NCBI GenBank assembly: GCA_963732765.1
Contig: CAVTAS010000010.1
Coordinates: 806,001-870,000, forward strand
Source: JANYHF01 sp963732765
GTDB taxonomy: Bacteria > Pseudomonadota > Alphaproteobacteria > Rhizobiales > Hyphomicrobiaceae
DNA: 64,000 nt
Direction of reading: 5' to 3'
Part shown: positions 8,308 through 15,658 of the stretch, piece by piece
Layout: each line of letters begins with the position of its first letter
Numbering within the stretch: position 1 is the stretch's first letter
Translations under genes and position numbers: made by a program
The notes under the pieces: model-generated
What the model was told of the DNA's origin: nothing
Databases searched by the model: none
The model's input: the letters and a program-made list of their open reading frames with translations, nothing else

Positions 8308-8838
8308 CTAAGACGGTTCGGCCACCACATACGACCACCAGGGGCCGGAGGCTTTGCCGAACAGAGCGGACCAATACCAGGACGAGACGTCCGGCCAGCT
8401 CTGGCCGTTTGCGCCCACCACGGCTTCGCAGATGGTGACGGACGCACCGTCCCGGCTGGCGCGAAAGCAGCTCATGGCTTTGCCGGTGGCGTCCCGCTTC
8501 AGTGGCAGCGGCGCGATGCGATAGCCGATGCCACGGAAGCAGTCGGAAGCTGGATGTAAGTTGCGGGTCGGCTCAGCGACCCAGCGAACGATGATTTCGC
8601 GCGAGCCGTCGCTGAAGCGGCCGATCCTGCCTGGGAAGTCCTGGGCGAAGCGCTGCTCGCGCACCGACATCGGCAGCGGAATGAGGGGCCGCCCCTCGTA
8701 CTGGGTTGGCCAGCCGGGGAACGCGCTAGCCAGCGCAACAGTCCCGTTGCCGTCGTGCGCGATCACGGGAGCGAGCGTGGCGGCAAGCGCTGACACCAGG
8801 AATAACGCGGCGGCCACAGACGATCTCAGCCAAGTCAT
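8308..8838 (-). CDS. EpsI-like exosortase-associated exported protein
   Basis: A 176-residue exported protein with an N-terminal hydrophobic segment (SVAAALFLVSALAATLAPVI). The body resembles EpsI/exosortase-associated proteins: an early FPGWPTQYEGRPLIPLPM, a central LHPASDCFRGIGYRI, and a late SWPDVSSWYWSALFG. Such proteins are encoded beside exosortases, some fused to them, and are thought to assist surface-protein or polysaccharide export, though the biochemical role is not established. The ATG at 8836-8838 overlaps the exosortase stop (ATGA), so it is the third gene of a tightly coupled operon. It ends 37 bp from aroE, which converges on it. Assignment is by motif memory and context. Confidence 0.72.
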   Translation of the reverse strand: MTWLRSSVAAALFLVSALAATLAPVIAHDGNGTVALASAFPGWPTQYEGRPLIPLPMSVREQRFAQDFPGRIGRFSDGSREIIVRWVAEPTRNLHPASDCFRGIGYRIAPLPLKRDATGKAMSCFRASRDGASVTICEAVVGANGQSWPDVSSWYWSALFGKASGPWWSYVVAEPS

Positions 8839-9641
8839 GTCGCGGCCTCCCAGGTCTTCAGACAAGCAAGAACCCACAAGGTGGCGGCGGCCGAGATGGC
8901 GAAGGCGATCAGGCCGATGGCTTCGTGCCACCAGGGCGCCGCACCTGTCAGCAGCCCGGCTTCGACATAGAACAGGCTGGTTGCGCGCAGCACATTGGCA
9001 GCGATGGTCAGGACCAGCGAGGCGCCCAGTGCGAGCAGGCAAACGAGAGTTCCGGAGCGCCAGACGAAGCAGGCCGCCAGCACCAACATTACGCCGGCCC
9101 ACAGCATGTTGACGCCGCTGCAGGGCGCATCGAACTGGATGGTCTCGCCGGCCCAGCGCAGGTAGGTGCCTTCGCGGGCGACGGCCAGCCCCTGGAGTTG
9201 CAGCAGCGTCACGGCCATCGAGGCCGAGATCAGGCGCATCGGATAGCCAAGCACGAACTGGAGCGACGGAACGACGGGCAGGGACAGGGCGACCAAACCG
9301 TAGAAGGCCAGCGGGGGCTGCCGGCCGGATAGACCGCGATAGAGGCTGTAGAGGAGCGCCGTCGCGGCAATAGCGGCGCGCACGATAGCGGGCGCAAAGC
9401 TGAAGGAGGCCGCATAGAGAGCGAGCAGAACCGCCACCGGCAGCAGCGGAAGGCTCTGTTCGCGTTGCACTGGACTGCGCTGGGTGAGGCCGGTGGCGAC
9501 GACCAGCGCAATTGCCAGCACCAGGGCCAAGGCCTCCTCCGGGGCGGACGCCACCCGCCCCAGATACCAGCGCCAAGCGTCCCAGCAGGCCACGCTGACG
9601 ACCGCGGCGACCGGGGCAGGATGAGACAGCGCGCGCATCAT
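8835..9641 (-). CDS. exosortase (archaeosortase/exosortase family transpeptidase)
   Basis: A 268-residue polytopic membrane cysteine transpeptidase expected to cut a C-terminal sorting signal on a partner protein. All three catalytic residues of the family are visible: Cys in FDAPCSGVNMLWAG, Arg in AANVLRATSLFYVE and His in APWWHEAIGLIAFA. About eight hydrophobic helices span the rest. The start is the ATG at 9641 (MMRALSHP), which overlaps the stop of the putative target gene (TGATG); its own stop overlaps the next start. This strict three-gene arrangement and the single neighbouring protein with a PEP-type tail imply a dedicated substrate. The subtype (XrtK, XrtN, XrtT or other) cannot be assigned by eye. 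Confidence 0.88.
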   Translation of the reverse strand: MMRALSHPAPVAAVVSVACWDAWRWYLGRVASAPEEALALVLAIALVVATGLTQRSPVQREQSLPLLPVAVLLALYAASFSFAPAIVRAAIAATALLYSLYRGLSGRQPPLAFYGLVALSLPVVPSLQFVLGYPMRLISASMAVTLLQLQGLAVAREGTYLRWAGETIQFDAPCSGVNMLWAGVMLVLAACFVWRSGTLVCLLALGASLVLTIAANVLRATSLFYVEAGLLTGAAPWWHEAIGLIAFAISAAATLWVLACLKTWEAAT

Positions 9642-12091
9642 GCCTGCACCCTGCCGCTCATGTGTCCGCGCGCCAGCCACAGGAAGGCCAGTCCCGCCAG
9701 CGCGATCAGCAGCCATTCCTCCGGCTCGGGCACCGTCGGCACGCTGGTCTTGGTCACCGGCGTCAGTTTGTTGGCATCGTATTGCTGTTGCGTTTCCAGC
9801 ACCACGGCGCCGCTGACGGGCGTGATAAGATGCGTGTCGGCGGCCAAGGCCACGGCGGTCTCGCGATTGGTCTCCGTCTGGCTCATGAGAGACAGCACCC
9901 GGTCGTTCGCCCACAGGCGCACAATGTGGTCCGATCCCTTGGCCAGCGCCGAACCAGCGGCGATACTCGACATATTGGAGGTGTCCGAACGCAGGATGGT
10001 GGCGCGCGGACTGGTCGAGAACAAACCGCCAAGAAATCCGGTGAGATCGGCCTCGACCTTGCCCGTCCCCGCCACGCTGCGGGCGCGCCAGGCCCAGGGC
10101 AAATCGGGCAGCGCCTCGTTGGGGCCGGGCTCGGTCGGCAGCAGCCAGACCTGCGGTTGCCGGGTCAGGCGCGTCGCCGCCTGTTCGAGCGCCGCAGCCG
10201 CGCCTTTGAAGGCAATGGGCTGGGGACCATGCACCCAGAGCAGGGCGGCTCCATCATACCGCTCCAGATCAATCAACCCGTCGGCGATCGCCTGCGAATT
10301 GTCCTGGCCGCCAACGAAGGACGTCTGGGCGAGCAATGAAACCGCCGCCGCGCGCTGCGCCGTTGACCAGGGGGCAATCGCCAGTTTTCGGTTCTCATCG
10401 CCAGCCACGATCAGGCCGACCGGTTGGCCAGCCGGTATTTTGGCAAGAACCGACGCGATCCCGCTAGCCTTGCTTGCGACCCGCGACGAACCATCGACCA
10501 CGATCATCAGGGCGCCCATCTTTGGCGGCTGCGTCATTGCGATGGTCTGGACAATCTTCGGCCCTTGGCCAATTTGCGCCGTGACCGGAGTGTTGCTCGG
10601 CTCGCGCACCACCGCAATCGAAGGCCTCTTTCGGGACAAGTCGACATCGCTCACGCCGCCGATCATGCGGAACAAGCCTTGGCCAACCTCCAAAGCCGCC
10701 AGCCCTTGAGACGCCGCGGCGAACTTCGATTTGCTCTCGATCCATACGCTGTGCGTCAGATCCGATGGCACCGTGAAATTGCGGTCCAGGATCGCTGGCA
10801 GCACCAAGCGCGCACTGCCGTCCGGCTCGAGGCTGAGCGGCGCCGTAATGCCGATCTTGAACTTGATCGTGCCGCCGTTCCGGGTCACCGGAAAGGCCTG
10901 TGCCAGTACCCGGTCGGCCCCTTTGGTGGTCACCAGCAGCGGGTCGCGGCGCTGCGCCACGGCGACGCTCTGGTAGGCGGCGCGCACCGCCGACCGGCCG
11001 CCATAGGCCGCTTCCCGTTCCTCGCCGTTGACCCACAATGTGGCGCGCGTCACGACACCGCCAGGAGGCAAGGCGAACTGCACGCGGGCTTCCCGGTCCA
11101 GGAACGAGGTATTACGGAATTCGACCGTCCATTCGAGATAGCCGAGGACGTCGGCTGCGCTGACCGACCCATCGATCCGGGACGACGCCAAGCTGAGCCC
11201 CTTCAGGCGGCCGCCAACCTGCGCGCCGCCATGATCGCCATCCCATTGGAAATCGTCAAAGCGCGCCCAGGCGCCGCCGCGATAGGGGGCCGGCCGCGCG
11301 TTGAACGGCACGCCGTAGGCGCGATAGTAGATTTCCCGCAGCTCCTCGACGGAAGCCTGGACAGGCTGGCCGTCGCGATCCGACCAGAATGCGCCTTGCA
11401 TCATCACGAAGGCGCTGAGCAGTCCGGTCGGGCGGCTGATCGCCTCGTAGCATTGGCGCAGCAGCAAGTCTTCGTCGCCTAGGGTGCGCAGCAGCCAGTA
11501 GCCGCGCTGCTTCTCGGCGCTTTCGCTACCCAGGGCATACTGCACGCCGAGCCGGGTCGCGGCGGCGGGCACATCGAGCGCGAATAGCAGCGCCACCGCC
11601 GCCACCACGCCACCGGCGAGTGGACGGGCGATGGGGCCGACGAATTGGCGGCGCAGCAAGCCGGTCAGCACGATCGCCACCACCAGCGAGGCCGCCGGCG
11701 CCATCGGCAGAGCGCCGATGCCGTAGAGCACCAGGGCCGGTACGGCCAGCGGCATCAGGGGCAGAAAGATCAGCGCATAGAAGGCCGCAATGCCGATACA
11801 AAAGCCGTTCGCCAGCGCCAGCCAGACCAGCTTTATACGGACGAACCGGCGCAAGGCCAGCCAGACGAGAAGGTTGCCCATGGGCACAGCGGCGACGGCG
11901 GCCGCATGCCAGTAGGTCGGCATGGGGTCGAATAAGGTCTGGGCGCACAGCCGCATGACGAGTTCGAAGACAACGACGCCAAGGGGAAAGAAGCAGCCGA
12001 TGGCGAGCAGCGCTATCGACACGACCGCAGGTACGGCTGCGGGCTTGGCTGGCGGCGAGGCGATCGAGATGTGTGGAGAAGCGTCTTGCAT
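9638..12091 (-). CDS. polytopic VIT / vWA-like protein with PEP-CTERM-type sorting signal
   Basis: About 817 residues from the ATG at 12089-12091 (MQDASPHISIAS); a GTG at 12124 is an alternative. The N-terminal 200 residues hold about six membrane helices. A VIT (inter-alpha-trypsin) domain follows near 320-440 (YLEWTVEFRNTSFLDREARV, FALPPGGVVTRATLWVNGEE). A vWA-like region starts near 520 (GALMIVVDGSSRVASKASG) with an imperfect metal site (DGSSR instead of DxSxS). The C-terminus is a tripartite sorting signal: VPEPEEW, a hydrophobic stretch LLIALAGLAFLWL, then ARG. VIT-domain proteins are known sole targets of some exosortases (the XrtN system VIT protein). The next gene is the exosortase, overlapping by 4 bp, so this is its likely substrate. 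Confidence 0.85.
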   Translation of the reverse strand: MQDASPHISIASPPAKPAAVPAVVSIALLAIGCFFPLGVVVFELVMRLCAQTLFDPMPTYWHAAAVAAVPMGNLLVWLALRRFVRIKLVWLALANGFCIGIAAFYALIFLPLMPLAVPALVLYGIGALPMAPAASLVVAIVLTGLLRRQFVGPIARPLAGGVVAAVALLFALDVPAAATRLGVQYALGSESAEKQRGYWLLRTLGDEDLLLRQCYEAISRPTGLLSAFVMMQGAFWSDRDGQPVQASVEELREIYYRAYGVPFNARPAPYRGGAWARFDDFQWDGDHGGAQVGGRLKGLSLASSRIDGSVSAADVLGYLEWTVEFRNTSFLDREARVQFALPPGGVVTRATLWVNGEEREAAYGGRSAVRAAYQSVAVAQRRDPLLVTTKGADRVLAQAFPVTRNGGTIKFKIGITAPLSLEPDGSARLVLPAILDRNFTVPSDLTHSVWIESKSKFAAASQGLAALEVGQGLFRMIGGVSDVDLSRKRPSIAVVREPSNTPVTAQIGQGPKIVQTIAMTQPPKMGALMIVVDGSSRVASKASGIASVLAKIPAGQPVGLIVAGDENRKLAIAPWSTAQRAAAVSLLAQTSFVGGQDNSQAIADGLIDLERYDGAALLWVHGPQPIAFKGAAAALEQAATRLTRQPQVWLLPTEPGPNEALPDLPWAWRARSVAGTGKVEADLTGFLGGLFSTSPRATILRSDTSNMSSIAAGSALAKGSDHIVRLWANDRVLSLMSQTETNRETAVALAADTHLITPVSGAVVLETQQQYDANKLTPVTKTSVPTVPEPEEWLLIALAGLAFLWLARGHMSGRVQA

Positions 12092-12232
12092 GACCGGGTG
12101 GCCCCCAATTGGCGCTGATGGCACTGCGCTCAGTTGGCCAGTGAAGCCGGCGCGGGGCCACGGTCATGTTCGGTCAAATTCCGCCCGCGGCGGTCGGTCC
12201 AGTGCGCCCCTGTGCGGAAATGTGCGGGAACC

Positions 12233-12453
12233 TAGTGTTCTGGCGCTATCGTTTGGTACCCGGCAAATTCGCCATCCCCGCGAAGGCGGGGATCCATGCA
12301 TGCCAGAGTGTTACACAGCCTATATGCCCCACAAGCTGCTGACAATGCGAGCTATTCTGGGTTGGCGAGCGAGCACAACTCAGGCTTGGCTGGATCCCCG
12401 CCTACGCGGGGATGACGAGGTTTTGGGTACCTTCTGTGTGCGCCAGAACACTA
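12233..12453. mobile_element. 221-bp MITE-like element, family A, copy 1
   Basis: A non-coding element of 221 bp counting the flanking TA at each end. Its ends are inverted repeats: TAGTGTTCTGGCGC, then eight unmatched bases, then GGTACCC, mirrored at the right end (GGGTACC...GCGCCAGAACACTA). Inside lie two facing palindromes of the CATCCCCGCG..CGCGGGGAT type followed by CATGCATGCCAGAG on one side and TCAGGCTTGGCTGGAT on the other. The same element, equal in length and inverted, is at 27558-27778. TA flanks inside CTAG suggest movement by an IS630/Tc1-mariner-type transposase, but none is present. It sits just downstream of the OsmC gene and upstream of the exosortase operon. Confidence 0.85.
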
Positions 12454-12455
12454 GT

Positions 12456-12917
12456 TCAGCCCTGCGGCTCGCAGCGCACGTCCGTCAGCACCGAGTTGGC
12501 GATGTAGCATTCCTCATGGGCGCGGTGATGCAGTTCGTCGATGGCGGTGCGGTCGGGTACGTCGCTGCCCCAAGTGATGCGTGGGCGGAGTGTCACGACG
12601 CTGACAAACTGCGCGCCCTTGGCGTTCTTGGCCATGACGCCCTCGGCCTGATCGACGTAGGCATCGACGACCAGCCCCTGCTTGGCCGCGAGATACAGGA
12701 ACGTCAGCATGTGGCAGCTGGACAGGCTGGCGATGAACGCCTCCTCGGGATCGACCCCGGCTGGATCGGAGAAACGCGGCACCACATGAGGCGAGGAGGA
12801 GGCACGAAACGACACGCCGCCGTCGAACGACCACTGATGGCCACGGCTGTATTTATTGTCCTTGAACGGCTCGTCCGCCCCGCGGCTCCAGGCGACGGTT
12901 GCTGTGTACGTGGCCAT
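12456..12917 (-). CDS. OsmC family protein
   Basis: A 153-residue member of the OsmC/Ohr peroxide-reductase superfamily, cytoplasmic. The start is the ATG at 12915-12917 (MATYTATVAWSRG). Family marks are DPEEAFIASLSSCHMLTFLY with the first reactive cysteine and HEECYIANSVL with the second, plus FRASSSPHVVPRF. It reduces hydroperoxides at the expense of lipoylated or thiol partners in characterised relatives; the exact substrate is not clear here. The TGA is 3 bp from the right end of the family A element. Upstream, a 25-bp gap separates it from the L,D-transpeptidase on the same strand, so they may be cotranscribed. Confidence 0.88.
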   Translation of the reverse strand: MATYTATVAWSRGADEPFKDNKYSRGHQWSFDGGVSFRASSSPHVVPRFSDPAGVDPEEAFIASLSSCHMLTFLYLAAKQGLVVDAYVDQAEGVMAKNAKGAQFVSVVTLRPRITWGSDVPDRTAIDELHHRAHEECYIANSVLTDVRCEPQG

Positions 12918-12942
12918 AGCGTGGTTCCTTAAGGTAGGGCGA

Positions 12943-13707
12943 TCAGTTGGTGGGAATCGGGAACAACTCCAGCGCAGCTTCGATCCGGCCATAGAGGCCG
13001 TTCAACCACGCCGGCGCCTTCTCGATCTTCGGCCACGGCTTCGACCGGAAATCCACCGGCGCGATGATCACCTTCACTTGGCTGATGCCGATGGCGTGGG
13101 CCAGCACGAACAGCTCCTCGGCCGCCGGATCGCCCATGGCCAGGCAGCCGATGGACGAGGCGCGGCCGTGGATCATGATCGCGCCGCCGAGCGGATCCCT
13201 GCGCTTCTCCTTGGCGGCCATCGCCCGGTCGAAGTCGTTGGGATAATTGACGCGCATGGACACACTGAACTTGCTGTTCGGGTTCAAGAGATCGATGTCG
13301 TACAACCCCTCGGGCACCTGGCGGTCGCCCTCGCGCAGTTTCGGGCCGTGCGTACCGCTGGCCGCCAGCACCGGATAACTGTGCACCAGCCGCCACTCTT
13401 TGCCACCAGCGCGCGCGTAGAGCTGCAACCGCTTCTCGGCCTTCAATCCCACCAGCGTAACGCCGGCGGGCGGATAGGCTACACCGGCGGCTGCGAACTT
13501 CACTTTCAGACGCTCGCTCGAGGCGGGCTCGATCTGGGCCAACCGCTGCTCGATGGTGAGCCATGGTGGCTTGGGTTGGGGCGGCGGCTCTTCGAGGCCA
13601 AGCCAGACCAGCACCGGGTGCAAGGCTGCAGGACGCGCGAGATAAACCGCACCGGCGACAACGGCCAGCGCTGCAAGTCCGATCAGTGTTATCTTCAGGG
13701 CGTGCAT
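12943..13707 (-). CDS. L,D-transpeptidase (YkuD domain) family protein
   Basis: A 254-residue exported or membrane-anchored protein. The ATG at 13705-13707 gives MHALKITLIGLAALAVVAGA, a signal anchor. The catalytic YkuD motif is present: IMIHGRASSIGCLAMGD, matching HG(x)nS(x)GC(L/I), with the nucleophilic cysteine. A proline-rich linker (EEPPPQPKPPW) separates anchor and catalytic domain. Enzymes of this fold crosslink peptidoglycan or attach lipoproteins, but many alphaproteobacterial YkuD proteins like this one remain unassigned. It lies between the OsmC gene and an oxidoreductase, on the same strand, with a short hairpin (13734-13754) between it and the latter. Confidence 0.9.
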   Translation of the reverse strand: MHALKITLIGLAALAVVAGAVYLARPAALHPVLVWLGLEEPPPQPKPPWLTIEQRLAQIEPASSERLKVKFAAAGVAYPPAGVTLVGLKAEKRLQLYARAGGKEWRLVHSYPVLAASGTHGPKLREGDRQVPEGLYDIDLLNPNSKFSVSMRVNYPNDFDRAMAAKEKRRDPLGGAIMIHGRASSIGCLAMGDPAAEELFVLAHAIGISQVKVIIAPVDFRSKPWPKIEKAPAWLNGLYGRIEAALELFPIPTN

Positions 13708-13733
13708 GAATTGAGTATAGCGCAGTCTCAAGG

Positions 13734-13754
13734 CCGCAAAATGGCATTTTGCGG
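13734..13754 (-). terminator. hairpin after the Gfo/Idh oxidoreductase gene
   Basis: CCGCAAAAT and ATTTTGCGG are perfect 9-bp arms around a GGC loop, 11 bp past the oxidoreductase stop codon and 27 bp before the L,D-transpeptidase start. It may terminate or attenuate transcription between the two; there is no long U-tract, so the role is uncertain. Confidence 0.45.
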
Positions 13755-13764
13755 TCTATCCGCC

Positions 13765-14700
13765 TCACCACTCGAACCGGTCGACCACATGCCGAGTCCC
13801 CATCAGGAACGCATCTGCCACCAGCCGCAGCGGGGCGGCATCCACTTCGCTCTCGCCGCGCGCGATCAGATCATGGAAGCGCCGGTAAATGCGGCGATAC
13901 TCGCTGTCGGGTTCGCTTACCTTGGGATGGCCGTCGACAAACAGCCGCGTGCCGCCGTGGGTCAGCTGCATCGTGCCACCATCCTTCAGGGCCACGTCGA
14001 TGGTCCAGGTCTGTTCGCCCGTTTGCAGCCAATCGAGCGCACACGTCATGCTCTTCAAGCCGGCGCCGCGAAAGCGCACGTCGGCCGCGACCGGCGTGGC
14101 GCGGTTGGCCGGGAAATACATGTCCGAGCGCTCGACGAAAATCGGGAACGGCAGGATGGCCGTGATGATCGACAGCGCGTTGATGCCGGGATCGAAAACG
14201 CCAAAACCGCCGGCCTCGAACACCCAATCCTGTCCCGGATGCCAGCGCCGCACATCCTCCTTCCAGGTGATGACGACGCTTTCGGGCGCGCGCTGACGCA
14301 AAATCTCCGCGGCCTGATCGACACCGGTGTTGTAGCGCGAGTGCCAGGTTGCATAGAGCACCCGCCCGGCTTGGCTAGCCGCGCGCTCCATATCGGCCAG
14401 CTCGGCAATGCTTGCGGTCGGCGGTTTCTCGATCAGCAGATGCTTGCCCGCCTGCAAGGCCTCGACGGCAAAGCCATGGCGCACATGCGGGGGGGTGCAA
14501 TTGGCGACGGCGCTCACGTCGGGTAGCGCTGCGAATAGTTCGGCCTGTGTTTTGAAGGTCGGTACCCCTGGCACCGCGACGCCGCGCTGGCTGACCACAC
14601 CGGCCAGTTCGAACACCCCGGTCTCTGCGATCGAGGGCAGATGCTGGTCGACAGCGATCTTGCCGATCCCAACCAGGGCGAGCTTGATCTTGGCGGTCAT
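13765..14700 (-). CDS. Gfo/Idh/MocA oxidoreductase, galactose / L-arabinose 1-dehydrogenase-like
   Basis: A 311-residue NAD(P)-dependent sugar dehydrogenase. The start is the ATG at 14698-14700 (MTAKIKLALVGIGKIAVDQH), with the Rossmann loop GIGKIA. The EKPP motif (LLIEKPPTASIAEL) and TWKEDVRRWHPGQDWVFEAG and GFGVFDPGINALSI follow closely the bacterial galactose 1-dehydrogenase / L-arabinose 1-dehydrogenase group, which oxidise the aldose to the lactone as the first step of a non-phosphorylative route. No other enzymes of such a pathway are next to it, although a sugar importer lies 7 kb away. Substrate assignment is by family similarity recalled, not computed. Confidence 0.85.
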   Translation of the reverse strand: MTAKIKLALVGIGKIAVDQHLPSIAETGVFELAGVVSQRGVAVPGVPTFKTQAELFAALPDVSAVANCTPPHVRHGFAVEALQAGKHLLIEKPPTASIAELADMERAASQAGRVLYATWHSRYNTGVDQAAEILRQRAPESVVITWKEDVRRWHPGQDWVFEAGGFGVFDPGINALSIITAILPFPIFVERSDMYFPANRATPVAADVRFRGAGLKSMTCALDWLQTGEQTWTIDVALKDGGTMQLTHGGTRLFVDGHPKVSEPDSEYRRIYRRFHDLIARGESEVDAAPLRLVADAFLMGTRHVVDRFEW

Positions 14701-14857
14701 GGGCGGTTCCTCGGGGCTGGGCTGCGGTCGGATTTTGACGGTCGGCATAGCCAGCCGCCGCGCCCGCTGCAACTGCTTACAGTCCGCCGCTACGGGTAAC
14801 TTCAATGAAACACCACCCTGTTACGCTTCGGCGTGGCCGAGTCGAAGGAGTTCCCAG

Positions 14858-15658
14858 GTGTCGTCAGTTCACAGCATTGTTTCTGTCCCTGGCATCGCGC
14901 CTCCAGTTGCATCGCCCCCTGCCCTCCATCTCACCGCCGTGCGCAAGACCTTCGGCCAAGCCGTTGCCGTCGAGCAGATGGACCTCAGCGTCCAGCCGGG
15001 CGAATTCTACGCGCTGCTGGGGCCAAACGGAGCCGGCAAGACCACCACGCTGCGCATGATCGCCGGGCTGCTGCGCCCCGATGCTGGCGAGATCGGCATC
15101 TTTGGCGTCGATGCGCTGGCTGACCCGATCGCGGCCAAACGCATCACGGCCTGGCTGCCCGACGAGCCGATGCTCTACGACAAGCTGACGCCGCTGGAAT
15201 ACCTCGAATTCGTCGCCGGCCTGTGGGGCGTGACCCCGGCCCTGGCCCAGTCCCGCGCCGTCGACCTCATCGATGTGCTCGAACTCAAACCGCACCGTCA
15301 CACCCGCTGCGAAGGCTTTTCGCGTGGCATGAAGCAGAAGGTGGCGCTGGCCGGCGCGCTCATTCACGATCCCAGGTTGATCATGCTCGACGAGCCGCTG
15401 ACCGGCATCGATGCGGGTGTCGCACGCCAAGTGAAGGATCTGCTGACCGCGCGCGTCAAGGCCGGCGCGACCATTATTCTGACCACGCACATCCTGGAAG
15501 TCGCCGAGCGCCTGGCCGACCGCATCGGCATCGTCAACCGCGGCCGGCTTGCCGCCGAGGGCACGCTCGACGAACTGCGCGAGATGGCGGGCCGTGGCTC
15601 CTCCTCGCTGGAAGACGTGTTCCTGTCGCTGACGCGGCGGGAGCCGCTGGCGTCATGA
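14858..15658 (+). CDS. ABC transporter ATP-binding protein
   Basis: A 266-residue ATPase of an ABC-2/exporter-type transporter. The start is the GTG at 14858, with AAGGAG eight bases upstream; this excludes an upstream open extension that runs over the divergent gene's promoter region. Walker A is GPNGAGKTTTLRM, the signature is EGFSRGMKQKVALAGAL (a degenerate LSGGQ), Walker B is RLIMLDEPLTGID, and the H-loop is TTHILE. Its TGA overlaps the ATG of the permease gene by 4 bp (ATGA), so the two form one transporter. The cargo is unknown. Confidence 0.93.
   Translation: MSSVHSIVSVPGIAPPVASPPALHLTAVRKTFGQAVAVEQMDLSVQPGEFYALLGPNGAGKTTTLRMIAGLLRPDAGEIGIFGVDALADPIAAKRITAWLPDEPMLYDKLTPLEYLEFVAGLWGVTPALAQSRAVDLIDVLELKPHRHTRCEGFSRGMKQKVALAGALIHDPRLIMLDEPLTGIDAGVARQVKDLLTARVKAGATIILTTHILEVAERLADRIGIVNRGRLAAEGTLDELREMAGRGSSSLEDVFLSLTRREPLAS

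Noticed and set aside
12270..12420. Repeated CCCCGCG..CGCGGGG units suspected of being a CRISPR array
   Set aside because: Units come as inverted pairs inside larger elements, without regular spacers, and no cas genes are present.
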